Counted from the first letter of the stretch, positions 46,431 to 60,564 are shown. The stretch: 64,000 nt of DNA from Chromobotia macracanthus (GCA_036877525.1 JAZGTH010000144.1:274501-338500); one strand, 5' to 3'. Made by a program: numbers and translations. Notes: a model not told the origin generated them from the letters alone.

Positions 46431-47461
46431 GTGGAAAACTGTCAATATAATACTATATGTGCTGCCCCTTCTTCAGTACATTTCCAAGAATAAGTGCTGA
46501 TCCAAGATTGCATAATTAAAAGTGTTTATCCAGCTCATGTCACCTGTTCTCAGGTGGTGCTGTCCTCAAATATCACAGTTCCCCTGAGAGCTCCAGGTTT
46601 TCCCATCTGTATTTTCCCAGCACATGAATGATTCGCTTTCACTAACACGGGGTTTCAGAGACCAAAATTGCTGCTGCCAGTTATCTAACACACATTCACT
46701 CACACAGTCAGTCTCTGTCTTTCACACCTGTGTTCACTCACTCTGTGCCTTTTTATCTCTCACTTTTCCTTCTCAACAAGGTTTAGCAGGTGAAAGGGCC
46801 ACCTGTTCAGCTGCATTGTGGGTAATGTAGTCATAAGAAAATATCAACAGTGGTTAACTCTAACCTGGCTAACAGCCAAATAGATGTTGAGTGACCACAT
46901 CAGGGGGTCAAACTAAATATTATCTGAGCTATAAACAGTAAATATACTTAAAATGCCAGAAATACACAACTGGTACAGTTTGGGTTGCAAATTTATTGAA
47001 CATGAATCAATTAGTATGGATTAGGCAGTGGCATGAAATATTAAAAAACTGGGATTTCATATACATAAAAAATTAAATTAAAATATTTATTTGAATTTTT
47101 GTTTTACAGTAACTTGGGTAACAGTTGAAGGATTGAGCTTGACAGACTCAATCAACATTACAATGTGTGTAATGTGTAATGTGAAGTGTTATATATTAGC
47201 AAATTAAAGGCATGTATTTAATAAATGTGAACTATTTTAACTATAGTAGTATATGTATTCGATGATATAGCCTCAATATGTACGCAACACTTATACTCTA
47301 TATTTAAATTAGAATTACCTAATTTTCCGAATACATATAGACTTCAAATATTTAACTCTGCAGACATGCTGCTTTTAAAATGTATTTAAACATTTATCAT
47401 ACACAACAAACGTTCATTCAGACTTTTATTTTGAAATATCAGATTTCTTTAGTCGCATATT
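46431..47461. other. rab19 upstream region and flank of the long array
   Basis: Likely holds the rab19 promoter and 5' non-coding exon, but I see no decisive motif. AT-rich from 46850. At 47421-47435 the word GACTTTTATTTTGAA occurs, which is the core of the 29-bp array that begins 5.6 kb further on. Confidence 0.4.
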
Positions 47462-50400
47462 AATACTAACATACTAACATTACTAACACACAAACATTAC
47501 TAACATTACTAACGCACTAACATTACTAACATTACTAACACGCTAACATTACTAACACACTAACGTTACTAACATTACTAACGTTATTAACACACTAACA
47601 TTACTAACACACTAACATTACTAACGTTACTAACACACTAACATTACTAACACACTAACATTACTAACGTTACTAACATTACTAACACACCAACATTACT
47701 AACGTTACTAACATTACTAACACACTAACATTAATAACACAATAACATTAATAACGTTACTAACACACTAACATTACTAACACACTAACATTAATAACAC
47801 ACTAACATTACTAACGTTACTAACACACTAACATTACTAACATTACTAACACACTAACATTACTAACATTAATAACACACTAACATTACTAACACACTAA
47901 CATTAATAACATTAATAACACACTAACATTACTAACATTACTAACACACTAACATTACTAACACACTAACATTACTAACATTAATAACACACTAACATTA
48001 CTAACACACTAACATTACTAACATTAATAACACACTAACATTACTAACACACTAACATTACTAACACACTAACATTAATAACACACTAACGTTACTAACA
48101 CACTAACATTACTAACATTACTAACACACTAACATTACTAACATTACTAACACACTAACATTACTAACACACTAACATTAATAACACACTAACATTAATA
48201 ACACACTAACATTAATAACATTAATAACACACTAACATTACTAACATTACTAACACACTAACATTACTAACATTACTAACATTACTAACGTTACTAACAC
48301 ACTAACATTACTAACACACTAACATTACTAACATTAATAACACACTAACATTACTAACGTTACTAACACACTAACATTACTAACATTACTAACACACTAA
48401 CATTACTAACATTAATAACACACTAACATTACTAACACACTAACATTAATAACATTAATAACACACTAACATTACTAACATTACTAACACACTAACATTA
48501 CTAACACACTAACATTACTAACATTATTAACACACTAACATTACTAACACACTAACATTACTAACATTAATAACACACTAACATTACTAACACACTAACA
48601 TTACTAACACACTAACATTAATAACACACTAACGTTACTAACACACTAACATTACTAACATTACTAACACACTAACATTACTAACATTACTAACACACTA
48701 ACATTAATAACATTAATAACATTACTAACATTACTAACATTACTAACATTACTAACATTACTAACACACTAACATTACTAACATTACTAACACACTAACA
48801 TTAATAACACACTAACGTTACTAACACACTAACATTACTAACATTACTAACACACTAACATTACTAACACACTAACATTACTAACATTACTAACACACTA
48901 ACATTACTAACACACTAACGTTACTAACACACTAACATTACTAACATTACTAACACACTAACATTACTAACATTACTAACACACTAACATTACTAACATT
49001 AATAACACACTAACATTACTAACATTACTAACACACTAACATTACTAACATTAATAACACACTAACATTACTAACACACTAACGTTACTAACACACTAAC
49101 ATTACTAACACACTAACATTACTAACATTAATAACACACTAACATTAATAACATTAATAACACACTAACATTACTAACGTTACTAACACACTAACATTAC
49201 TAACACACTAACATTAATAACATTACTAACATTACTAACACACTAACATTACTAACGTTAATAACACACTAACATTACTAACATTATTAACACACTAACA
49301 TTAATAACATTAATAACATTACTAACATTACTAACGTTACTAACACACTAACATTACTAACACACTAACATTACTAACGTTACTAACACACTAACATTAC
49401 TAACATTAATAACACACTAACATTAATAACATTAATAACATTAATAACACACTAACATTACTAACACACTAACGTTACTAACACACTAACATTACTAACA
49501 CACTAACATTACTAACATTAATAACACACTAACATTAATAACATTAATAACACACTAACATTACTAACGTTACTAACACACTAACATTACTAACATTACT
49601 AACACACTAACATTAATAACATTACTAACATTACTAACACACTAACATTACTAACATTACTAACACACTAACATTAATAACACACTAACGTTACTAACAC
49701 ACTAACATTACTAACATTACTAACACACTAACATTAATAACACACTAACGTTACTAACACACTAACATTACTAACATTACTAACACACTAACATTACTAA
49801 CACACTAACATTACTAACATTACTAACACACTAACATTACTAACACACTAACGTTACTAACACACTAACATTACTAACATTACTAACACACTAACATTAC
49901 TAACACACTAACGTTACTAACACACTAACATTACTAACATTACTAACACACTAACATTACTAACATTACTAACACACTAACATTACTAACATTAATAACA
50001 CACTAACATTACTAACATTACTAACACACTAACATTACTAACATTAATAACACACTAACATTACTAACACACTAACGTTACTAACCCACTAACATTACTA
50101 ACACACTAACATTACTAACATTAATAACACACTAACATTAATAACATTAATAACACACTAACATTACTAACGTTACTAACACACTAACATTACTAACATT
50201 ACTAACATTACTAACATTAATAACACACTAACATTACTAACACACTAACGTTACTAACACACTAACATTACTAACATTAATAACACACTAACATTACTAA
50301 CATTAATAACACACTAACATTACTAACATTACTAACACACTAACATTACTAACATTAATAACACACTAACATTACTAACACACTAACGTTACTAACCCAC

Positions 50401-53035
50401 TAACATTACTAACACACTAACATTACTAACATTAATAACACACTAACATTAATAACATTAATAACACACTAACATTACTAACGTTACTAACACACTAACA
50501 TTACTAACATTACTAACATTACTAACATTAATAACACACTAACATTACTAACACACTAACGTTACTAACACACTAACATTACTAACATTAATAACACACT
50601 AACATTACTAACATTAATAACACACTAACATTACTAACACACTAACATTACTAACATTACTAACACACTAACATTAATAACATTACTAACATTACTAACA
50701 TTACTAACGTTACTAACACACTAACATTACTAACACACTAACATTAATAACATTAATAACATTACTAACATTACTAACACACTAACATTACTAACGTTAC
50801 TAACACACTAACATTAATAACACACTAACATTAATAACATTAATAACACACTAACATTACTAACGTTACTAACACACTAACATTACTAACATTACTAACA
50901 CACTAACATTAATAACATTACTAACATTACTAACACACTAACATTACTAACATTACTAACACACTAACATTAATAACATTACTAACATTACTAACACACT
51001 AACATTAATAACATTACTAACATTACTAACACACTAACGTTACTAACACACTAACATTACTAACGTTACTAACACACTAACATTACTAACACACTAACAT
51101 TACTAACGTTACTAACACACTAACATTAATAACATTAATAACATTACTAACATTACTAACGTTACTAACACACTAACATTACTAACGTTACTAACACACT
51201 AACATTACTAACATTAATAACATTACTAACGTTACTAACACACTAACATTACTAACGTTACTAACACACTAACATTACTAACACACTAACATTAATAACA
51301 TTACTAACATTACTAACGTTACTAACACACTAACATTACTAACACACTAACATTAATAACATTACTAACATTACTAACACACTAACATTACTAACATTAA
51401 TAACACACTAACATTAATAACATTACTAACATTACTAACACACTAACATTAATAACATTACTAACATTAATAACATTACTAACATTAATAACACACTAAC
51501 ATTAATAACATTAATAACATTACTAACATTAATAACATTACTAACATTAATAACACACTAACATTAATAACACACTAACATTAATAACATTAATAACATT
51601 AATAACATTAATAACATTAATAACACACTAACATTACTAACACACTAACATTACTAACATTAATAACACACTAACATTAATAACACACTAACATTAATAA
51701 CATTAATAACATTAATAACACACTATCGTTACTAACACACTAACATTACTAACACACTAACATTACTAACATTAATAACACACTAACATTAATAACACAC
51801 TAACATTAATAACATTAATAACATTAATAACACACTAACATTAATAACACACTAACATTAATAACATTAATAACATTAATAACACACTAACATTACTAAC
51901 GTTACTAACACACTAACATTACTAACACACTAACATACTAACATTACTAACACACTAACATTACTAACGTTACTAACACACTAACATTAATAACATTAAT
52001 AACATTACTAACATTACTAACACACTAACATTACTAACACACTAACATTAATAACATTAATAACATTAATAACACACTAACATTAATAACACACTAACAT
52101 TAATAACATTAATAACATTAATAACACACTAACATTACTAACATTACTAACACACTAACATTACTAACGTTACTAACACACTAACATTACTAACACACTA
52201 ACATTACTAACGTTACTAACACACTAACATTAATAACATTAATAACATTACTAACATTACTAACGTTACTAACACACTAACATTACTAACGTTACTAACA
52301 CACTAACATTACTAACATTAATAACACACTAACATTAATAACACACTAACATTACTAACATTACTAACACACTAACATTAATAACATTACTAACATTACT
52401 AACGTTACTAACACACTAACATTACTAACGTTACTAACACACTAACATTACTAACATTAATAACATTACTAACGTTACTAACACACTAACATTACTAACG
52501 TTACTAACACACTAACATTACTAACACACTAACATTAATAACATTACTAACATTACTAACGTTACTAACACACTAACATTACTAACACACTAACATTAAT
52601 AACATTACTAACATTACTAACACACTAACATTACTAACATTAATAACACACTAACATTAATAACATTACTAACATTACTAACACACTAACATTAATAACA
52701 TTAATAACACACTAACATTACTAACACACTAACATTACTAACATTAATAACACACTAACATTAATAACACACTAACATTAATAACATTAATAACATTAAT
52801 AACACACTATCGTTACTAACACACTAACATTACTAACACACTAACATTACTAACATTAATAACACACTAACATTAATAACACACTAACATTAATAACACA
52901 CTAACATTAATAACATTAATAACATTAATAACACACTAACATTAATAACACACTAACATTAATAACATTAATAACATTAATAACATTAATAACATTAACA
53001 ACATTAATAACACACTAACGTTACTAACACACTAA
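47462..53035. repeat. 8/9-bp compound satellite, 5.6 kb, TACTAAC-rich
   Basis: Built from 9-mers ATTACTAAC, ATTAATAAC and GTTACTAAC and the 8-mer ACACTAAC in irregular order. On the plus strand G is almost absent except in CGTT variants, an extreme strand bias. Longer duplications are visible: the rare word CTAACCCACT at 50091 recurs 301 bp later, and CACTATCGTT at 51721 recurs about 1.08 kb later. No coding potential. It lies between the divergently facing rab19 and cct2 genes. Confidence 0.97.
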
Positions 53036-53047
53036 ACGCGCATCCGG

Positions 53048-55270
53048 CTTTTATTTTGAAGCTCTTTTGTCTGACGCTTTTATTTTGAAGCTCTTTTGTC
53101 TGACTCTTTTATTTTGAAGCTCTTTTGTCTGACGCTTTTATTTTGAAGCTCTTTTGTCTGACTCTTTTATTTTGAAGCTCTTTTGTCTGACGCTTTTATT
53201 TTGAAGCTCTTTTGTCTGACTCTTTTATTTTGAAGCTCTTTTGTCTGACGCTTTTATTTTGAAGCTCTTTTGTCTGACGCTTTTATTTTGAAGCTCTTTT
53301 GTCTGACTCTTTTATTTTGAAGCTCTTTTGTCTGACGCTTTTATTTTGAAGCTCTTTTGTCTGACGCTTTTATTTTGAAGCTCTTTTGTCTGACTCTTTT
53401 ATTTTGAAGCTCTTTTTGTCTGACGCTTTTTATTTTGAAGCTCTTTTGTCTGACGCTTTTATTTTGAAGCTCTTTTGTCTGACTCTTTTATTTTGAAGCT
53501 CTTTTGTCTGACTTTTATTTTGAAGCTCTTTTGTCTGACTCTTTTATTTTGAAGCTCTTTTGTCTGACGCTTTTATTTTGAAGCTCTTTTGTCTGACGCT
53601 TTTATTTTGAAGCTCTTTTGTCTGACTCTTTTATTTTGAAGCTCTTTTGTCTGACTCTTTTATTTTGAAGCTTTGTTTGTGACTTTTATTTTGAAGCTCT
53701 TTTGTCTGACGCTTTTATTTTGAAGCTCTTTTGTCTGACGCTTTTATTTTGAAGCTCTTTTGTCTGACTCTTTTATTTTGAAGCTCTTTTGTCTGACCTT
53801 TTATTTTGAAGCTCTTTTGTCTGACTCTTTTATTTTGAAGCTCTTTTGTCTGACGCTTTTATTTTGAAGCTCTTTTGTCTGACGCTTTTATTTTGAAGCT
53901 CTTTTGTCTGACGCTTTTATTTTGAAGCTCTTTTGTCTGACGCTTTTATTTTGAAGCTCTTTTGTCTGACTCTTTTATTTTGAAGCTCTTTTGTCTGACT
54001 TTTATTTTGAAGCTCTTTTGTCTGACTCTTTTATTTTGAAGCTCTTTTGTCTGACGCTTTTATTTTGAAGCTCTTTTGTCTGACGCTTTTATTTTGAAGC
54101 TCTTTTGTCTGACTCTTTTATTTTGAAGCTCTTTTGTCTGACGCTTTATTTTATTTTGAAGCTCTCTTTTATTTTGAGCTCTTTTTTGACTCTTTTATTT
54201 TGAAGCTCTTTTGTCTGACTCTTTTATTTTGAAGCTCTTTTGTCTGACGCCTTTTATTTTGAAGCTCTTTTGTCTGACGCTTTTATTTTTGAAGCTCTTT
54301 TGTCTGACTCTTTTATTTTGAAGCTCTTTTGTCTGACTCTTTTATTTTGAAGCTCTTTTGTCTGACTCTTTTATTTTGAAGCTCTTTTGTCTGACGCTTT
54401 TATTTTGAAGCTCTTTTGTCTGACTCTTTTATTTTGAAGCTCTTTTGTCTGACTCTTTTATTTTGAAGCTCTTTTGTCTGACGCTTTTATTTTGAAGCTC
54501 TTTTGTCTGACGCTTTTATTTTGAAGCTCTTTTGTCTGACGCTTTTATTTTGAAGCTCTTTTGTCTGACGCTTTTATTTTGAAGCTCTTTTGTCTGACTC
54601 TTTTATTTTGAAGCTCTTTTGTCTGACTCTTTTATTTTGAAGCTCTTTTGTCTGACTCTTTTATTTTGAAGCTCTTTTGTCTGACGCTTTTATTTTGAAG
54701 CTCTTTTGTCTGACGCTTTTATTTTGAAGCTCTTTTGTCTGACGCTTTTATTTTGAAGCTCTTTTGTCTGACGCTTTTATTTTGAAGCTCTTTTGTCTGA
54801 CGCTTTTATTTTGAAGCTCTTTTGTCTGACGCTTTATTTTGAAGCTCTTTTGTTTGACGCTTTTATTTTGAAGCTCTTTTGTCTGACGCTTTTATTTTGA
54901 AGCTCTTTTGTCTGACGCTTTTATTTTGAAGCTCTTTTGTCTGACTCTTTTATTTTGAAGCTCTTTTGTCTGACTCTTTTATTTTGAAGCTCTTTTGTCT
55001 GACGCTTTTATTTTGAAGCTCTTTTGTCTGACGCTTTTTTTTGAAGCTCTTTTGTCTGACGCTTTTATTTTGAAGCTCTTTTGTCTGACTCTTTTATTTT
55101 GAAGCTCTTTTGTCTGACTCTTTTATTTTGAAGCTCTTTTGTCTGACTCTTTTATTTTGAAGCTCTTTTGTCTGACTCTTTTATTTTGAAGCTCTTTTGT
55201 CTGACGCTTTTATTTTGAAGCTCTTTTGTCTGACGCTTTTATTTTGAAGCTCTTTTGTCTGACTCTTTTA
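53048..55270. repeat. 29-bp minisatellite abutting the cct2 promoter
   Basis: About 76 units of 29 bp with words TTTTATTTTGAAGCTC and TTTTGTCTGACGC. The main variation is GACGC versus GACTC, with occasional one-base slips and short deletions. The last unit runs directly into the cct2 promoter: TGACGCTT of the unit recurs as TGACGCTTCTTCCGG at 55295-55309. Confidence 0.96.
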
Positions 55271-55344
55271 TACGGAAGCAGTTCGCCGCTTCACTGACGC
55301 TTCTTCCGGTCGCGTGCGGCTCATACGAACATCGCAGAATCATC
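55271..55344 (+). promoter_or_regulatory. cct2: cct2 core promoter and leader
   Basis: Only about 74 bp of non-repeat DNA separate the 29-bp array from the start codon. It is GC/CpG-rich, with two opposed ETS-type motifs (CGGAAG at 55273-55278, CTTCCGG at 55303-55309) and no TATA box. Transcription must start within this stretch or inside the last repeat units, unless a distal promoter exists. Confidence 0.55.
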
Positions 55345-58300
55345 ATGGTGAGCGATTAATTCATCAAAATATCGTTTAATCGTCATTTCACGACTCCAGA
55401 CGTGGCGGTGTGTCGTACGATGAGACGTGGAGGTGTTTAGTGGCGGTTTATCGTCATTCTGGACAACATTGACGCGGATGAGCGTGTGCGCGTGAACAAT
55501 GAAAGAGCGGCTCGTTATGAATACACGCGTGATTATTTGACACAAACGTTCATTAATGAGAGCAGAAATGTGCGGCTGTAAATGAACCACACCAGCGTGT
55601 GTCTGCGTCTTACCGTGATGTACCGTACCGTGATGTACCATACCGTACTGTACCGTATGTTTTGTATTTGATTTTAAAATCATAATAATTGTTACTAATA
55701 GCGTAAAAGGTTGAACTGTCCGTGGGATGGAGCCAGTCAAGATGGAGAGTGATGCAGATATACATTTTATCTTCATAGTGTAGTATTAATGTAGCTTTAT
55801 ATTTCCTTCATATATCTCTTAGCTCATATTTGATGGCTTTACTGCTGATAAATTATAAGATCAATCATTCATCTAGTAATTGTATTTTTGTTCATTATTA
55901 GCAGTCTATACATTTAGCATATACAATGTAAGCATTATTATAAAAGTAATTATAACGGAGTAGTATAGTAATTATAACAGAATAAAGTTGGAATAAGTTA
56001 CATCTCTACAAATCTTACAATCATTTCAAAATGGATGTAAAATGTACAGGGCAGATATGTGGGGTCCGTTGCCCCAGAACATCAGGTGATGGATTGACTC
56101 ATAACTGATGTGATGTTCATGTGATGTCACAGGCGTCTTTATCAATGGCCCCCGTGAACATCTTCAGACATGGTGCTGATGAGGAGAAGGCTGAGACCGC
56201 TCGACTGGTGTGTACAGTGTGTTCAGATGAACAGGTGCTGTCTATTGATTGATTTCAGCTGATTTGATCAATATTTCTGAGGTTATTCCAATTGTGCATT
56301 TCAGTCTTCCTTCATCGGTGCAATTGCCATTGGAGATCTGGTAAAAAGCACTTTGGGACCCAAAGGAATGGTACAAATCCCAATACACACACTGTGATTA
56401 TAACAGAGCTCCTGTACAGTGTGTTTGTGCTCATCCATGCTGTCAATCATTTAACTTCACAGGACAAAATCTTATTGGGTGGCGGTAAGGAAGGTAACGT
56501 TACAGTGACCAATGATGGAGCGACAATCCTGAAAGCCATCGGTGTGGATAACCCTGCTGCTAAAGTGCTTGTGGGTATGTGCAGCCGGTAGTTACAGATG
56601 TGAGTAATTCTACTGCAGTGTTACCTCTTCTGAGTACATATCTCATCAGAGGGTGTGTGTTCCTATTTCAGACATGTCTAAAGTTCAGGATGATGAAGTC
56701 GGCGATGGTACAACATCAGTTACTGTTCTGGCCGCTGAGCTGCTGCGGGTACTGAGTGATTAAAACATTTTGAAAGGAACAGAATTCTCAGGGTGTCTGT
56801 GAAAGGGTATTCCTTATATTTTCCCCTGTTGAACGTGCTGTAGGAAGCCGAGATCCTGATCGCTAAGAAGATTCACCCTCAAATCATCATCTCTGGATGG
56901 AGAAAGGCCACGCAAGCCGCCCGTGATGCCCTCAGAGAGGCAGCAGTGGATCATGGGTAATGATGAGCGCACTGATCACGATTAACGCAGAAAGTGTTTA
57001 TGTTGCCCTGTGTCTGCATGCTGACAAGATGTTTTAATAACTACCACTTGTGTGAAATTCAGTCAGCTTCAGTTGGGCCCAGCCCTCCCACTTAGACTGT
57101 TCTCATATCAGTGGTTTGTGTAAATAATAAAGTCTTGTTTCCACATCTGTAGAAATGATCAAGATAAATTCCAGGAGGACTTGATGAACATCGCCCGTAC
57201 AACACTCTCGTCAAAGCTGCTTACCCATCATAAAGAGCACTTTGCTAAGCTGGCAGTGGAGGCTGTGCTCAGACTGAAGGGCTCTGGGAATCTGGAGGCC
57301 ATTCATGTGATCAAGAAGCTTGGAGGCAGTTTGACTGACTCATACCTGGATGAAGGTGGTGATGTTCTCCAGCCTGTCCTCACAGTAACTGAAACAAACA
57401 TTAAAACTTGACAACCAACCATATATTAGAATTTTGGAAAAGATGAAAGTGTTGAATTCTACCCTCCACAATAATATGAAGTGTCTGTCTGTTTTTTTGT
57501 CTTTTTTGATATCAAGCTAAACCTTCTGAATAAAACATCCAGCTAAACATCCAGCTGTTTGATCATAGTCATGGACACTGGTATATGTAGCTTTGAATGT
57601 GTCTAACAGGGTTTCTGTTGGATAAGAAGATCGGTGTTAATCAACCCAAGAGGATCGAGAACGCCAACATTCTGATTGCTAACACCGGCATGGACACAGA
57701 TAAGATTAAGGTATGTGAATTTGTGTCGCTGCTCTCCTGACTGTTTTGTCTGTGTTGAATTAATGGCTGCATGCTACCCGCAGATCTTTGGCTCCAGGGT
57801 GCGTGTAGACTCCACAGCCAAGGTGGCTGAGATTGAGATGGCCGAGAAGGAGAAGATGAAGGAGAAGGTGGAGAGAATCCTCAAGCACGGCATAAACTGC
57901 TTTATCAACAGGTACAGTTGTGGGTTTCATTAGGAATGAAATTGATTTTTTTGTGACGCATTAAACAATCAAAGCCTTTTGTGATATTTAAATTCCAGTA
58001 CTGTAATGTACACACTGTGTTATGCTGTTGAAGATGTAAAGGGAACTTTCAGGCTTGTTTGATGGCTGCCCTCTGCATGCTTTAACACTGAATGTTTTCT
58101 TCAGGCAGTTGATCTATAACTACCCCGAGCAGATGTTTGCTGCTGCTGGCGTCATGGCCATCGAACATGCTGATTTTGTGGGGGTGGAGCGTTTGGCTCT
58201 TGTCACGGGTATAATTGCACTGAAACACCACAGTTGTGTTTGGAACACTAAAGTATCACCCTGTCTGTAGGATATACGCTTTTTGTTTCTATAGAACCTG

Positions 58301-60414
58301 TTTTTAACTGCTTCTGTAGGAGGTGAAATCACATCCACCTTTGATCATCCAGAGCTGGTGAAGCTGGGACACTGTAAGCTCATAGAGGAGGTGATGATTG
58401 GAGAAGACACGCTCATCCATTTCTCTGGAGTGGACATGGGTAAACATCCACACTCTTAAAGTGACAGTGATCTGTTAAAGGACACCAATATATTGAACTG
58501 ATGATTTTGACAGGCGTTTTAATATTGTCCCTCAGATAAGCTACAGTAGCTAAAATCTTGTTAAGTATAAAGAATTTCAGACTGTTCGTTTTACTAAACT
58601 GGACAATATGACATTTCTTTAGTTGTCACCAGTGACGTGTGCGTGTGTGTGCGCAGGTGAAGCATGCACTATTGTCCTGCGTGGAGCAACCCAGCAGATT
58701 CTGGATGAGGCCGAGCGCTCTCTTCATGACGCTCTGTGTGTGCTCGCTCAGACTGTTAAAGAGACGCGCACCGTCTATGGTGGAGGTCAGTCCACTAAGA
58801 ATGTAATGGCAGTACACTCTGACACAGAAGCTCTGGGTTCTGTGATGTGTTGTTGCTGATGTGATGTCGTTTCAGTTGTCATGACATAGCGTTGATGTGA
58901 TGTTTGGGTAATTTGGTGTTGTGATATGTTGTTGTGATGTGTTTTCAGGTTGCTCTGAGATGCTGATGGCTAAAGTGGTGTCAGATCTAGCTAACAGAAC
59001 AGCAGGTAAAGAGGCTGTTGCCATGGAGTCATTTGCTAAAGCTCTGAGGATGGTGAGTATCACATTTACTGTTCATATACAAATATATTCATATGTTTCC
59101 AGCCATGTTGTGGTTATTGTTAAAAGAAGTGATGTGGCTAAATGGACACAAATTTAACGTGTTAATGCAATGCAGTTAACATCCATAAGAGTTATGTATT
59201 TAAAATACAATTATGCCACCTCACCCAAATGTCAGATGAATTCGGAACTTGAGCACTTAGTGTTTGAACACTGTTTGTGTGTCTGGAGTCAGAACACAGC
59301 AGAAGTGTTCCCCACACAGCATCTGAAACACAACAGTTGATTATCAATGCAGATGGACAGTAATGTTTCACATTAAATTTAAGTTAATGGCCCTAAAACA
59401 CAAATAATGTAATAATACAAACATTTCAGCTTTAGCAGTAATAAACAGAGTTGTGTCAGTTTGAAATTCCACTAATAATGAATGTGATTAGTATACAATC
59501 ATTTTTGTGAATTTTTCAGATTAGTTGTGAATTGCAGGTAAACATTGTGTAATATCAGCTTCAAAATATTTGTTCACTATTTTACATCTGATTTGCCTTT
59601 GTAAATTGTATAATATTGTTTATGTATATTTGATATATTTATGCAATTGGCTGATATGTCAACAATACCAGTGAAATAGCTGATATTAGTAGCATGTGTA
59701 ACTGTCTCACGTAAAGAGTGCAGTGTGTTTTTTAAACGGCAGCACTGTTTGTGTTGCAGCTGCCCACCATCATAGCAGATAATGCAGGATATGACAGTGC
59801 AGAGCTTGTGTCCCAGCTGCGGGCGGCTCATCAGGAGGGCAAGAGCACATTTGGACTGGGTAACAAACACCAGCACCATCTCAAACCTTCTGCATGATAC
59901 CACCAGCATAGACGCCTTTGCGTTGTACCTCAGTTAGTCTGGTGTCTAGTGACGCATAAGGCTTTATTTATTTTAGCAGCCTTTAGTAAAACTGCTTTGG
60001 AGTTGTCCTCTCTGTACAATAACCTTTGTTCCGTGTAATTCTCAGACATGACTCAAGGCACTGTCGGTGACATGGAGGCTTTAGGCATCACAGAAAGCTT
60101 CCAGGTGAAAAGACAGGTGTTGCTTAGTGCTGCAGAAGCAGCTGAGATGATCTTGCGTGTGGACAACATCATCAAAGCTGCTCCCAGGTAACACTCAGTA
60201 ATCATCTTCATTATAACATGTTTAGGTGTCCCATGTTCCTGAAATTAGGAGACAGATACAAGGTATTTGACAAATGAACAGTATGGAAACAGTGACTCAA
60301 ATCATTTGTAAATATTAGCGGTCTTGCCTGTTTTTTTTTCCTGCCGTGTAAAGTTTCTGATGTGAATCTGGTGTGTGTTTCAGGAAACGTGTGCCCGATC
60401 ATCATCCCTGCTAA
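55345..60414 (+). CDS. cct2: Chaperonin TCP-1 subunit beta (CCT2)
   Basis: Sixteen coding exons: 55345-55347 (ATG only), 56133-56207, 56305-56370, 56463-56574, 56672-56748, 56844-56956, 57153-57355, 57610-57710, 57784-57911, 58105-58208, 58320-58439, 58657-58785, 58949-59052, 59760-59859, 60046-60187, 60384-60414. Phases close to give 535 residues, the length I recall for human CCT2. Group II chaperonin features: LVKSTLGPKGMDKIL, TVTNDGATIL, the ATP-site GDGTTSV at 96-102 (Asp97), NQPKRIENANILIANTGMDT, the apical segment INRQLIYNYPEQMF and TIIADNAGYDSAEL. The tail is KRVPDHHPC. Role: one of eight subunits of the cytosolic TRiC/CCT ring that folds actin, tubulin and other proteins with ATP. 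A single-codon first exon is a notable structure. Polyadenylation signal at 60565-60570. Confidence 0.97.
55348..56132 (+). other. cct2 intron 1
   Basis: Starts at GTGAGC directly after the ATG. CpG content is high in the first 250 bp, as expected of a promoter-linked intron. A 151-codon minus-strand frame (55321-55776) lies here, with no family resemblance and no splice support. A TACCGTACCGTGATG word is repeated near 55610-55660. Confidence 0.5.
59053..59759 (+). other. cct2 intron 13
   Basis: The largest downstream intron of cct2, AT-rich, nothing recognisable inside. Confidence 0.5.
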
Positions 60415-60564
60415 AGATGTACTGCAGATCCCTGCAGTCAGTGTATTTATTAACAGGAAGTTTGGCCTCTGTTAGTGCTTTAGTTTGTAGTGTAGTCGCA
60501 CTTCGCAAACATTGACTGCATTGACATTGCTCAGCACAGTCACAGTAAGGTATTTTGTTTACTG

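Noticed and set aside
47462..53035. Interstitial telomere or centromere repeat
   Set aside because: Vertebrate telomere repeat TTAGGG is absent; units ATTACTAAC/ACACTAAC do not match it, and no centromere satellite of known type is recognisable.
55321..55776. 151-codon minus-strand frame over the cct2 start
   Set aside because: Overlaps the cct2 promoter and intron 1, has no recognisable similarity and owes its length to CpG-rich composition.
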